NCBI RefSeq assembly: GCF_000220705.2
Contig: NZ_CP023202.1
Span: forward strand, 6,726,501-6,790,500
Source of the DNA: Streptomyces xinghaiensis S187
GTDB taxonomy: Bacteria; Actinomycetota; Actinomycetes; Streptomycetales; Streptomycetaceae
Reading direction: 5' to 3'
Length of the DNA stretch: 64,000 bases
Positions 49,933-58,337 of the stretch are shown here, in pieces. The position numbers and the translations under genes were made by a program. Position 1 is the first letter of the stretch. Each line of letters begins with the position of its first letter. The notes under the pieces were generated by a model that saw nothing but the letters and a program-made list of their open reading frames with translations, had not been told where the DNA came from and made no database searches.

Positions 49933-51507
49933 TCAGCGGGCCCGGTCGCGGTGGAACCAGCGGCTCAGAGCCACCCTCAGCCGGCTGCGGCGGGAGGGGA
50001 GGCCGCCGTCCTCCGGCGGTGTGAGCCGCAGCGGCGGCGGGACGCGCCGGCGGTTCATCAGCAGGGTGTAGCGCTTCTCCCGGGAGAGCGGTTCCGTTCC
50101 CTCGCCGAGCCCGCCCTCCACGCTCTGCCGCACCTCGCCGGTCTCCTCGCCCTCCTCCAGCAGTTGGGTCTCGTGGTCCTGCAGCCCCAGGCAGAGCCGC
50201 TTCGTCAGGAGGAAGACGATCACCGGGAGCAGGACGAGGGCGAAGCGGAAGAACCAGGTGAGCCAGGTGAGCGGAATCTCCAGGGTGAGGGAGATGACGT
50301 CGTTGCCGCCCGCCATCAGCAGGACGGCGTAGAAGGTGATCCCGGCGGCGCCGAGACCGGTGCGGGTGGGCCGGTCGCGGGGCCGGTCGCAGAGATGGTG
50401 CTCGGCGGAGTCACCGGTCACCCACTTCTCCAGGAACGGATAGAGATACAGGACGAGGAAGAGCAGCGCGGGGAGAATGGCGGTGGGCACCAGGACGTTC
50501 CACATGAGGGTGTGGCCCCACAGCGTCGTCTCGAACGGCGGCATCAGGCGCAGGGCGCCCTCCAGGAAACCGATGTACCAGTCCGGCTGGGAGGCCATGC
50601 TCACCTGGTCGGTCCGGTACGGACCGTAGTTCCACACCGGGTTGATCTGCGCCAGGCCGCCCAGGAGCGTCAGGATGCCGGAGACCGCCAGCGCCAGGCC
50701 GGTGGAGGTGGTGGCGAACTGCGGGAAGGACGGCTTGCCGACGACGTTCCGGTTGGTCCTGCCCGGGCCGCCCCACTGGGTGTGCTTGAGGTACACCACC
50801 AGGATCAGATGGATCACCACCAGGGCGATGAGCAGGGCGGGGATGAACAGGACGTGGCCGATGTAGAGCCGGGGGATGATCTCCGTCCCGGGATACTCGC
50901 CGCCGAAGAGGAAGAAGCTGAGGTACGTGCCGGCCACCGGGACCGACAGCAGCAGGCTCTGCACCACCCGCAGCCCGGTCCCCGACAGGAGGTCGTCGGG
51001 GAGCGAGTAGCCGGCGAAGCCCTCCACGATCGCCAGCAGGAACAGCGTCACCCCGATGACCCAGTTGACCTCCCGGGGCTTGCGGAAGGCGCCGGTGAAG
51101 AAGACGCGCAGCATGTGCAGGCCGATGGCGGCCACGAAGACCAGCGCCGCCCAGTGGTGGATCTGCCGGATCAGGAGCCCGCCGCGGATGTCGAAGCTGA
51201 TGTCGAGCGTGGAGGCGTAGGCCCCGGACATCAGGGTGCCCCGGAGGGGCTCGTAGGACCCGGTGTAGCGGACCTGCGTCATCTCCGGGTCGAAGAAGAG
51301 GGTCAGATAGGACCCGGTCAGGACCAGCACCACCAGGCTGTAGAGCGCGAGTTCGCCGAGGAAGTACGACCAGTGCTCGGGGAACGCCTTGCGCAGCAGC
51401 GATCCCCCCTCCGCGACGGGCAGGCGGTTGTCGAGCGCGGTGAAGCCGGTCTCGGCGGCGGCCCCGGCCCTGGCCTTGAGCCCGGCCTTCTTCCGCGGAA
51501 AGAGCAT
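49933..51507 (-). CDS. Cytochrome b subunit of the bc complex (QcrB-like)
   Basis: 524 residues, the long actinobacterial form. The haem-b ligands lie on helices II and IV: RQIHHWAALVFVAAIGLHML (two His, 14 apart) and HVLFIPALLIALVVIHLILV. The Q-site segment PDWYIGFLEGALR (PxWY where others have PEWY) is present. Helices continue to about residue 460, and a charged cytoplasmic C-terminal tail follows. This is a second-copy type: it is not with qcrC or qcrA. It comes 40 bp after ctaF and is read with ctaD and ctaF in one unit, so a dedicated or shortened quinol-oxidase-like module is possible. Confidence 0.88.
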   Translation of the reverse strand: MLFPRKKAGLKARAGAAAETGFTALDNRLPVAEGGSLLRKAFPEHWSYFLGELALYSLVVLVLTGSYLTLFFDPEMTQVRYTGSYEPLRGTLMSGAYASTLDISFDIRGGLLIRQIHHWAALVFVAAIGLHMLRVFFTGAFRKPREVNWVIGVTLFLLAIVEGFAGYSLPDDLLSGTGLRVVQSLLLSVPVAGTYLSFFLFGGEYPGTEIIPRLYIGHVLFIPALLIALVVIHLILVVYLKHTQWGGPGRTNRNVVGKPSFPQFATTSTGLALAVSGILTLLGGLAQINPVWNYGPYRTDQVSMASQPDWYIGFLEGALRLMPPFETTLWGHTLMWNVLVPTAILPALLFLVLYLYPFLEKWVTGDSAEHHLCDRPRDRPTRTGLGAAGITFYAVLLMAGGNDVISLTLEIPLTWLTWFFRFALVLLPVIVFLLTKRLCLGLQDHETQLLEEGEETGEVRQSVEGGLGEGTEPLSREKRYTLLMNRRRVPPPLRLTPPEDGGLPSRRSRLRVALSRWFHRDRAR

Positions 51508-51547
51508 CCGTGCCTCTCCCTCTCCTCTGCTGTCCTGGACGCGTGGT

Positions 51548-51934
51548 TCAGCGGTCGTTGTGCTGGAAGACGAATCCGGCGATGCCCGGGATCAGGACCC
51601 CCACCCCCACGAGGAAGAGCCACAGGCCGTAGACCACCCCGGCACCCAGCAGGGCCGCGCCGGCGGCGGTGAGCACCGGGTAGTAGCTGCGCGGGGAGAA
51701 GAACGCCAGGGGCCCGGCGGCCTCGTGGACCGCCGCCTGCCGGCGGTCCTGCGGCCGTGCGCCGCGCTGCTTGTACTGGATCCAGAGGAAGAGCGAGACC
51801 AGGGCGGACATGACGAAGGAGAGCGCCAGGACGGCCGTGCCGGCCGGCTCCACGGACCCCCAGACGACGTAGACCGCGGTGACGACGCCGAAGAAGGCGG
51901 CCACACCGGTGAAGACCAGGGCCTCCGCCTTCAT
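51548..51934 (-). CDS. ctaF: Cytochrome c oxidase subunit IV (CtaF-like)
   Basis: 128 residues with four membrane helices: EALVFTGVAAFFGVVTAVYV, GTAVLALSFVMSALVSLFLW, YPVLTAAGAALLGAGVVYGL and FLVGVGVLIPGIAGFVFQHN. It is the small extra subunit of actinobacterial aa3 oxidase (CtaF). The start codon overlaps the stop codon of ctaD (ATGA), so translation is coupled. The usual order in the main respiratory operon of Streptomyces (ctaC, ctaD, ctaF, ctaE) is not followed here, because no ctaC or ctaE is next to it. Confidence 0.86.
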   Translation of the reverse strand: MKAEALVFTGVAAFFGVVTAVYVVWGSVEPAGTAVLALSFVMSALVSLFLWIQYKQRGARPQDRRQAAVHEAAGPLAFFSPRSYYPVLTAAGAALLGAGVVYGLWLFLVGVGVLIPGIAGFVFQHNDR

Positions 51935-53679
51935 CGCCGGCCTCCGCTCTCCGGCCGCCCCGCCGGGTGCTCGGCGGAGGCCGTCGGCGGACGGTGGCCC
52001 ACCCCCGACGTCCGCGGATGGTGCAGGTCGAACGCGGGGGACTCGGACCTGATCCGGGGGAGGGCGTGGAAGTTGTGCCGGGGCGGCGGGCAGCTCGTCG
52101 CCCACTCCAGGGAGCGGCCCCAGCCCCAGGGATCGTCCGTGGTCACCTTCTCGCCGTACTGGGTGGTCTTCCAGATGTTGTAGAGGAACGGCAGCGTGGA
52201 GAGGCCGAGCAGGAACGAGCTGAGCGAGGAGACGGTGTTGAGTGCCGTGAACCCGTCCGCTGCCAGATAGTCGGCGTAGCGGCGGGGCATCCCCTGCTGC
52301 CCCAGCCAGTGGTGGACGAGGAAGGTGCCGTGGAAGCCCGTGAAGAGCAGCCAGAAGTGGATTTTCCCGAGCCGTTCGTCGAGCATCCGGCCGGTCATCT
52401 TCGGCCACCAGAAGTAGAAGCCGGCGAAGGTGGCGAAGACGATGGTGCCGAAGAGGACGTAGTGCAGATGGGCGACGATGAAGTAGGTGTCGGTGAGGTG
52501 GAAGTCCATCGGCGGTGAGGCGATGAGCACGCCGGTGAGGCCGCCGAGGAGGAAGCTCACCAGGAAGCCGAGCGACCACAGCATGGGCGTCTCGAAGGAG
52601 AGCGATCCCTTCCACATGGTGCCGATCCAGTTGAAGAACTTCACCCCCGTGGGCACCGCGATGAGGAAGGACATCAGCGAGAAGAACGGCAGCAGCACCC
52701 CGCCGGTGGCGAACATGTGATGCGCCCACACGGTCGCGGAGAGGCCGGTGATGGCCATGGTGGCGCCGATGAGCCCGAGATAGCCGAAGATCGGCTTCCG
52801 GCTGAAGACCGGGATGATCTCGGTGATCACCCCGAAGAACGGCAGCGCCACGATGTAGACCTCGGGATGGCCGAAGAACCAGAAGAGGTGCTGCCACAGC
52901 AGCGCGCCGCCGTTGGCCGGGTCGAAGATGTGCGCCCCGAACATGCGGTCCGCGGCCAGCCCGAAGAGCGCGGCGGTGAGCACGGGGAAGGCCAGCAGCA
53001 CCAGGATCGAGGTGAACAGGACGTTCCAGGTGAAGAGCGGCATCCGGAACAGCGTCATGCCCGGCGCACGCAGCGTGATGATCGTGGTGATGAAGTTGAC
53101 GGCGCCCAGGATGGTGCTCAGACCGGCCACGATCAGCCCCATCACCCACAGGTCCGCGCCCGCCCCCGGCGAGTACGCCGCCCGGCTCAGCGGTGTGTAG
53201 GAGAACCAGCCGAAGGGCGCCGCCCCCTCGGCGGTGAGGAATCCGGCGACCACGGTCAGCCCGCCGAAGAGGAACACCCAGTAGGTGAAGGCGTTGAGCC
53301 GGGGGAACGCCACATCCGGGGCGCCGATCTGCAGCGGCATGACGGCATTGGCGAAACCGGCGAAGGTCGGCGTCGCGAACAGCAGCATCATGATCGTGCC
53401 GTGGATCGTGAAGAGCTGGTTGTACTGGAACGGCGTCATGAGCTGCATCCCGGGCCGCATCAGCTCCGCGCGCATCAGCATCGCCATCACCCCGGCGGCC
53501 AGGAAGAAGCCGAACGAGGTGACCAGGTACAGGTTCCCGATCACCTTGTGGTCGGTGGTGGTGAGCCAGCCGAGCACCCTCCGGCCGGTGCTCACCCGCC
53601 GTTCCGTCGACGGCGCGGGGTCCGTGTCCCCGTGCTCCTCCCAGCGGCCTTCCCGCGGCACCCGCTGACGTTCCTCCAC
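51931..53679 (-). CDS. ctaD: Cytochrome c oxidase subunit I (CtaD-like)
   Basis: 582 residues, twelve helices. The haem-a and a3/CuB ligands are seen: H in FTIHGTIMMLLF, H in FFGHPEVYIVALPFF with the His-x3-Tyr link (HPEVY), the HH of WAHHMFATGG, and the two His of FIVAHLHYVLFG. The WWPKMTGRMLD and GQQGMPRRYADY blocks are typical of actinobacterial CtaD. The proton-pumping D-channel Asp and Asn region (around ADRMFGAHIF) is not clear enough to judge pumping. GTG 53679 has AGGGAGGA 5 bases upstream. Divergent from the gene at 53932. Confidence 0.92.
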   Translation of the reverse strand: MEERQRVPREGRWEEHGDTDPAPSTERRVSTGRRVLGWLTTTDHKVIGNLYLVTSFGFFLAAGVMAMLMRAELMRPGMQLMTPFQYNQLFTIHGTIMMLLFATPTFAGFANAVMPLQIGAPDVAFPRLNAFTYWVFLFGGLTVVAGFLTAEGAAPFGWFSYTPLSRAAYSPGAGADLWVMGLIVAGLSTILGAVNFITTIITLRAPGMTLFRMPLFTWNVLFTSILVLLAFPVLTAALFGLAADRMFGAHIFDPANGGALLWQHLFWFFGHPEVYIVALPFFGVITEIIPVFSRKPIFGYLGLIGATMAITGLSATVWAHHMFATGGVLLPFFSLMSFLIAVPTGVKFFNWIGTMWKGSLSFETPMLWSLGFLVSFLLGGLTGVLIASPPMDFHLTDTYFIVAHLHYVLFGTIVFATFAGFYFWWPKMTGRMLDERLGKIHFWLLFTGFHGTFLVHHWLGQQGMPRRYADYLAADGFTALNTVSSLSSFLLGLSTLPFLYNIWKTTQYGEKVTTDDPWGWGRSLEWATSCPPPRHNFHALPRIRSESPAFDLHHPRTSGVGHRPPTASAEHPAGRPESGGRR

Positions 53680-53862
53680 CCGTTCCTCCCTAGCCTCGCC
53701 CGGCCGCCTTGATGCCCGGTGCCCGGAGCGGAGTCATGTATGCCCGGAAACCCCCGGGGAACACGGCGATCCCGTCCGGGGCCCCCGATATGGCCGTTAC
53801 GTCCCTCCGCTGCCGGGGCCGGGGCTCCGGACGGCGGAACCGCGGCGGCCCCGTACCGGGCT

Positions 53863-53886
53863 GTTTCACGGCGCGCCGCCGGGTAC
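53863..53886 (+). promoter_or_regulatory. SigB-like stress promoter
   Basis: GTTT (53863-53866), 14 bases, GGGTAC (53881-53886), 45 bases before the gene at 53932. A direct match to GNNT-N14-16-GGGTAC. Confidence 0.6.
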
Positions 53887-53931
53887 CCGGTCGGCGTGTC
53901 ACCTTCCCTATCGGCGCGAGGAGGCTTTCGC

Positions 53932-54435
53932 ATGGTGCGCAAGAAGGTCGAGGGCGACGAGGAACAGCGGCGGGCCGCCGGGCGAGCGGCGCACCGGGCG
54001 GGGGAGTCCCCCAGCGCCTGGGGTGCGACGACCGGGGCCTCCAAACAGCGGACCCACCTCACGGACCGGTCCACCCGTACGCACGAGGAGCGGCTGGCCA
54101 CCCCGCACAAGGGCAAGCAGCGGTGGCAGGGGGAGCAGGCCGAGGCCGCCGGTGAGCCGTCCGGTCCGGAGAAGACCGAGTCCGCCTTCGCGGGCCGGGG
54201 CCGGCCGCCGTACACGGACGATCACGAGGTGCTCTTCCGCGCCCTGGTGGAGGCCGAGGAGGCCCACGAGGGCGGGGTCGCACTGGACGAGATCGCACGG
54301 ATCGCGCGGATGTCCCACGACAAGGCCCGGGTCCTGATGCACGACCTGGTGACCACCCACCGGCTCGCCCGCCAGGTCCCGGACACCGGCAGGACCGATC
54401 TGGGCCCGCTGTACGAGGTCAGGCCCGGCGGCTGA
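53932..54435 (+). CDS. Small protein with disordered N-terminus and winged-helix-like C-terminus
   Basis: 167 residues. Residues 1-85 are basic and disordered (VRKKVEGDEEQRRAAGRAAH, then RLATPHKGKQRWQGEQAEAA). From about 95 on, EVLFRALVEAEEAHEGGVAL, then DEIARIARMSHDKARVLMHD and LVTTHRLARQVPD form a three-helix bundle followed by the GPLYEVRPGG strand, a winged helix-turn-helix pattern. It could bind DNA or act as a stress-inducible regulator; no family name is given. The start ATG 53932 has GCGAGGAGG 8 bases upstream and a GGGTAC-type promoter, so it belongs to the stress set. Confidence 0.75.
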   Translation: MVRKKVEGDEEQRRAAGRAAHRAGESPSAWGATTGASKQRTHLTDRSTRTHEERLATPHKGKQRWQGEQAEAAGEPSGPEKTESAFAGRGRPPYTDDHEVLFRALVEAEEAHEGGVALDEIARIARMSHDKARVLMHDLVTTHRLARQVPDTGRTDLGPLYEVRPGG

Positions 54436-54487
54436 GCCGCCGGCACCCCGGGGGACCCCACGGGCCCGGGACAGCCCGGCCGGAGAA

Positions 54488-54540
54488 CCGCCGCCCGTAC
54501 ACCGCTGTGCCGCTGTGCTGCACCGGCGTACGGGCGGCGG
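54488..54540. terminator. Hairpin with a perfect 13-bp stem
   Basis: 54488-54500 pairs with 54528-54540, loop 27 bases. It lies between two convergent genes (ends at 54435 and 54717). Confidence 0.65.
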
Positions 54541-54716
54541 TCGGCGTACGGGCGGTGGACGGGTGCGGCTTGCCGCGCGGAGGGCAGCCCTCCGGCGGAC
54601 GCCCGGTGTTCAGGAGCCGGAGCACGGCCTCCTTCTCGGCGGCGACCCGGGTACGGGGCCCCGAGGCGCCCCGGCCGCCGGGGCGGGAGCTCCCGGGGTC
54701 CGCCCGCCGGGCGTGG

Positions 54717-55241
54717 TCAGGCCGCCTCGGCCAGCCCGTCGTGGAGGCGCTCCAGGAGCGGGGCCCGGTGCAGAAGGGCGACCGGTTCCAGCAGGTCCGG
54801 GTGGCGCAGCAGCGGGGCGGCCCGCCGGTCGCCGTCGTCGGGCTCGGTCAGCCGTCGGAAGCGGTACGGGAATCCGGACGGGTGCTCCCCCTCCGCCACG
54901 GCGGCCACCGCCGCCCCGGCCAGGGCCGGGTCGGTCAGCAGACACGCGGCCCAGCTCGCGAGCACCTCGTCGACCCAGGTGCGCCAGGCGTGGTCCTCCG
55001 GATCCGGCTCCGCGGCGTCCGCCCCGGTGAGCCGGTCCAGGCGGCCGGAGCCGCCGGGGCCCGTGAGGACGAGCAGTCCGGCGTCGAGTTCGGTCGGATA
55101 GCGCAGCATGGCGGCAACCGAGACGGCCTGGCGGGCCTGGATCTCGGCGTAGGCGGCGTTGAGGGCGCCGCCCGAGGCGGGATAGGAGCGGGTGAGCCAC
55201 CGGGTGGTGGCCGCTATGACGGAGGAGAGGCCGGCGGGCAT
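54717..55241 (-). CDS. 174-residue protein, unknown function
   Basis: All-alpha-looking chain: LSSVIAATTRWLTRSYPASG, then GALNAAYAEIQARQAVSVAA, then TWVDEVLASWAACLLTDPAL, ending PVALLHRAPLLERLHDGLAE. Neither a signal peptide nor a clear membrane helix is present. Codon use is typical. ATG 55241 has GGATGCC upstream, only a weak ribosome site, so the start could be moved. I do not recognise a family. It is divergent from the alpha/beta hydrolase gene at 55569. Confidence 0.65.
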   Translation of the reverse strand: MPAGLSSVIAATTRWLTRSYPASGGALNAAYAEIQARQAVSVAAMLRYPTELDAGLLVLTGPGGSGRLDRLTGADAAEPDPEDHAWRTWVDEVLASWAACLLTDPALAGAAVAAVAEGEHPSGFPYRFRRLTEPDDGDRRAAPLLRHPDLLEPVALLHRAPLLERLHDGLAEAA

Positions 55242-55568
55242 GGGGCATCCGCGCTTTCGGTCCGCGGGGCAGGGCGCCGGGGGCGCGCCGGGCGGCCCCG
55301 CCGTGACGGGCGGTGGTCCCGGACGCCGCCGGGCCCTCAGGGTAGCCGCCGCCCCGGCCGGGCGGACATGACGCTCGTCACCTCCCTCCGGTGCCGTGCG
55401 GGGCCGGGGCGGTGCGGCCGTGACGCACCCGGGCGGGCCGGGAGGGGCCCGCCCGGGCGGCCCCGGGCGGGGCGCATACCGGCATCGGGCGCGGGTACCC
55501 CGCGCACGGGTGGCGCAGGGTCACCGTCCCGGCGGCCCGGAACCCCGGAACCAGCAGGAGGAGGGCCG
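55242..55568. other. Divergent intergenic region with one recognisable promoter
   Basis: Between the unknown minus-strand gene and the alpha/beta hydrolase. Apart from the GGGTAC box at 55493, no gene or long hairpin was found. Confidence 0.45.
55474..55498 (+). promoter_or_regulatory. SigB-like stress promoter
   Basis: GCAT (55474-55477), 15 bases, GGGTAC (55493-55498), 70 bases before the alpha/beta hydrolase gene. Confidence 0.55.
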
Positions 55569-56246
55569 ATGGTCTTCGACACCGTTCTCATCGACACCGG
55601 AGAGGCGGATCTCCGGGGCGACCTCGTCTCCCCGGAGCCGACCCACGGGGTCGTGGCGTTCGCGCACGGCAGCGGCAGCTCGCGGCACAGTCCGCGCAAC
55701 CAGGAGGTGGCGCGGGTCCTCCAGAAGGCGGGCCTGACCACCCTCCTGTTCGACCTCCTCACCGAGGAGGAGGACCGGGTGGACGCCGTCACCGCCGAAC
55801 TCCGCTTCGACATCCCCCTGCTGGGGCGGCGGCTGGTCGCCGCGGTCGACTGGCTCGGACGGCACCCGGGCACGGCGGGGCTCCCCGTCGGCCTCTTCGG
55901 TGCCAGCACCGGCGCCGCCGCGGCGCTGATCGCCGCCGCTGAGCGGCCGGACCGGGTACGGGCCGTGGTCTCGCGCGGCGGCCGCCCCGACCTCGCGGGC
56001 CCCGCGCTGCCCCGGGTCCAGGCGCCCGTGCTGCTCGTCGTCGGAGGCGAGGACCACGAGGTGCTGCGCATGAACCGGGACGCCGCCGAGCGGCTCGGCG
56101 GGCCGGGCACCGTGCACGTCGTCCCGGGCGCCACCCACCTCTTCGAGGAACCGGGGACACTGGAGCAGGCCGCCGCGGCCGCGCAGGAGTGGTTCGTCCG
56201 TACGGTGGCCGGCAAGCGGACGACGACGGCCGGGGCGGGCCCGTGA
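55569..56246 (+). CDS. Alpha/beta hydrolase (dienelactone-hydrolase-like)
   Basis: 225 residues. VVAFAHGSGSSRHSPRNQEV is the oxyanion-hole HGSGSS segment, and GLFGASTGAAAALIAAAERP holds the nucleophile Ser in the elbow GASTGA. The acid lies in VVGGEDHEVLRMN and the His in VPGATHLFEEPGTL. It is a compact DLH-type hydrolase. The natural substrate is unknown. ATG 55569 has AGGAGGAGG 4-6 bases upstream. The next gene starts inside its last codon (GTGA overlap), so it is translated with the erythromycin-esterase-like gene. A GGGTAC promoter precedes it. Confidence 0.85.
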   Translation: MVFDTVLIDTGEADLRGDLVSPEPTHGVVAFAHGSGSSRHSPRNQEVARVLQKAGLTTLLFDLLTEEEDRVDAVTAELRFDIPLLGRRLVAAVDWLGRHPGTAGLPVGLFGASTGAAAALIAAAERPDRVRAVVSRGGRPDLAGPALPRVQAPVLLVVGGEDHEVLRMNRDAAERLGGPGTVHVVPGATHLFEEPGTLEQAAAAAQEWFVRTVAGKRTTTAGAGP

Positions 56247-57598
56247 CCGCCACCGGTCTCCGCACGGAGGACGAGCGCGCGGTACGGGCGGACGCGCTGC
56301 CGCTCACCGGGCCCGCGTCGCTCGACCCGATGCTGGACCGGATCGGCGACGCCCGCTTCGTCGCCATCGGCGAGGCCTCGCACGGCACCTCCGGCTTCTA
56401 CCGGTGGCGGGCGGAGCTGACCCGCCGTCTCATCGCGGAGCGGGGCTTCTCCTTCGTGGCCGTCGAGGGCGACTGGCCCGACTGCGCGGCCCTGCACCAC
56501 TGCGTCACCGGAGCGCCCGGCGCGCCCGCCGACCCGGCGGAGGTCCTGCTCTCCTTCGACCGCTGGCCGCGGTGGATGTGGGCCAACACCGACGTGCTCG
56601 GCTTCGCCCGGTGGCTGCGGGGGCACAACCTGGGGCGGCCCCCGGGCCGGCGCGCGGGCTTCTTCGGCCTGGACGTGTACAGCCTCTGGGACTCGCTCCA
56701 CGCGGTGCTCGGCCATCTGCGCCGCCACGACCCCGGATCGGCCCGGCACGCCCGCGCCGCCGAGCGGTGCTTCGAGCCGTACGGCGGGGACCCGCAGGCC
56801 TACGCCCGGGCGACCCGGCTGGTCCCGGGCGGCTGCGAACAGGAGGTGGTCTCCCTGCTGGCCCTGATGCGGAACCGGGCCGCCGGGACAGCCGCCGGAA
56901 CGGCCGCCGGGGACGGGGGGTTCGCGGACTTCGCCGCCCGGCAGAACGCCGAGGTGCTGGCCGGCGCGGAGCGCTACTACCGGGAGATGGTGCGCGGCGG
57001 CCCGGAGGCGTGGAACGTCCGCGACCGTCACATGGCGGACACCCTCGACCGGCTCGCCGCGTACCACGGGCCGGACTCCCGGGCCGTCGTCTGGGAGCAC
57101 AACACCCACGTCGGGGACGCCCGGGCCACGGACATGGCCCGGGCCGGGATGGTCAACGTCGGGCAGCTGCTGAGGGAGCGGCACGCCGCGGACGGGGTCG
57201 TCCTGGCCGGCTTCGGCTCCTACGAGGGCACGGTGATCGCCGCCGGCTCCTGGGAGGACACCCCGCGTGTCATGCGGGTGCCGCCCGCCCGCGAGGGCAG
57301 CGTCGAACACCTGCTGCACCGGGCGCTGCCGGAGCCCGCCGCACTCTTCCTCCTCGGGGACGGCGCCCCGCCCGGCGGGGAGGACGGCGCCGGGGCCGGC
57401 GGCTGGCAGCGCCGGCCGCTGGACCACCGCGCCATCGGTGTCGTCCACGACCCCGGCGGCGAGGGCGTCTACGTGCCGACCGTCCTGGCCGGCCGCTATG
57501 ACGCCTTTCTCCACCTGGACCACACCGAGGCCCTCACCCCGCTCCACCCGGACGGCCCGGGCCGGGGCGAGGAGGAGACGTACCCCACGGGCTTCTGA
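56243..57598 (+). CDS. Erythromycin-esterase-family protein
   Basis: 451 residues. FVAIGEASHGTSGFYRWRAE gives the E and H catalytic pair of the Ere family, FVAVEGDWPDCAALHHCVTG the next acidic element, and VVWEHNTHVGDARATDMARA the conserved H-N-x-H. DLLHRA-like and LLGDG segments close the fold. Homologues are widely distributed and usually not drug-resistance enzymes, so a role in general detoxification or another ester hydrolysis is more likely than macrolide resistance. It is located between the DLH-like hydrolase and a phosphoribosyltransferase, a recurrent grouping as I recall from other bacteria. GTG start at 56243. Confidence 0.87.
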   Translation: MTATGLRTEDERAVRADALPLTGPASLDPMLDRIGDARFVAIGEASHGTSGFYRWRAELTRRLIAERGFSFVAVEGDWPDCAALHHCVTGAPGAPADPAEVLLSFDRWPRWMWANTDVLGFARWLRGHNLGRPPGRRAGFFGLDVYSLWDSLHAVLGHLRRHDPGSARHARAAERCFEPYGGDPQAYARATRLVPGGCEQEVVSLLALMRNRAAGTAAGTAAGDGGFADFAARQNAEVLAGAERYYREMVRGGPEAWNVRDRHMADTLDRLAAYHGPDSRAVVWEHNTHVGDARATDMARAGMVNVGQLLRERHAADGVVLAGFGSYEGTVIAAGSWEDTPRVMRVPPAREGSVEHLLHRALPEPAALFLLGDGAPPGGEDGAGAGGWQRRPLDHRAIGVVHDPGGEGVYVPTVLAGRYDAFLHLDHTEALTPLHPDGPGRGEEETYPTGF

Positions 57599-57604
57599 CA
57601 CGCC

Positions 57605-57651
57605 CGGCACCGCACCGCACGGCACAGCACGGCACAGCACCGCACGGCACC
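57605..57651. repeat. Short GCAC-based tandem repeats between genes
   Basis: Two exact GGCACAGCAC units (57621-57640), with CGCACGGCAC-type variants on each side, in the gap between the erythromycin-esterase-like and phosphoribosyltransferase genes. This is a small low-complexity tract. Confidence 0.6.
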
Positions 57652-57683
57652 GGCCGCGCCGGACAACCGGAAGGAAAGCGATC

Positions 57684-58337
57684 ATGAACTACCACGACCG
57701 CAGGTCGGCCGGGCGTGAACTGGCCGGAGAACTCAGGGAGCGGAGCCGCGCGGGTCTGCTGGAGAAGCCGGTGGTCCTCGCCCTGCCGCGCGGCGGACTG
57801 CCGGTCGCCGACGAGGTGGCCCGGGAGCTCCGCGCCCCCCTGGACGTCATCGTCGTCCGCAAGATCGGCGCGCCGTTCAACCCCGAGTTCGCCGTCGGGG
57901 CCGTCGCCGGCGAGGACGACCCCTGGTACGACCGGCAGACGCTGGAGATGCTCGACCTGACGCCCGAGCGGCTCTCCGCCCGCGTGGAGGAGGAACGCCG
58001 GGAGATCCGGCGCCGCGAGCACCTGTACCGCGAGGGCCGCCCGCCGGCGGACCTGGCCGGCCGCACGGCGGTCGTCGTCGACGACGGGCTCGCCACCGGG
58101 AGCACTGCCCGGGTCGCGCTCCGTGCCGTACGCCGCAGGGACCCGGCCCGGCTGCTCCTCGCCGTGCCCGTCGGCTCGCCGCAGGCGGTCGCCGCGCTGG
58201 GACGGGAGGCGGACGAGGTGGTGTGCATGTGGCAGCCGCCGTACTTCCAGGCCGTCGGGCAGTTCTACGACGACTTCGCGCAGACACGCGACGACGAGGT
58301 CGTGACCATCCTGCGCGAGTCCCTGACCACCCGCTGA
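57684..58337 (+). CDS. Phosphoribosyltransferase-domain protein
   Basis: 217 residues, PRTase type I fold. The N-terminal part is LALPRGGLPVADEVARELRA (PRGG loop), then APLDVIVVRKIGAPFNPEFA. The PRPP-binding motif is AVVVDDGLATGSTARVALRA (VVVDDG-x-ATG-T). After it, ARLLLAVPVGSPQAVAALGR and CMWQPPYFQAVGQFYDDFAQ follow. It does not look like an apt, hpt or pyr enzyme; it belongs to the group often fused to dienelactone hydrolases. Nucleotide-like substrates are thus unproven. ATG 57684 has GGAAGGAAAG 6 bases upstream. Its final codons are inside a 20-bp repeat. Confidence 0.85.
   Translation: MNYHDRRSAGRELAGELRERSRAGLLEKPVVLALPRGGLPVADEVARELRAPLDVIVVRKIGAPFNPEFAVGAVAGEDDPWYDRQTLEMLDLTPERLSARVEEERREIRRREHLYREGRPPADLAGRTAVVVDDGLATGSTARVALRAVRRRDPARLLLAVPVGSPQAVAALGREADEVVCMWQPPYFQAVGQFYDDFAQTRDDEVVTILRESLTTR

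Noticed and set aside
56243..57598. Macrolide resistance by the erythromycin-esterase-like protein
   Set aside because: The family is broad and mostly not involved in resistance, and no macrolide genes are nearby.
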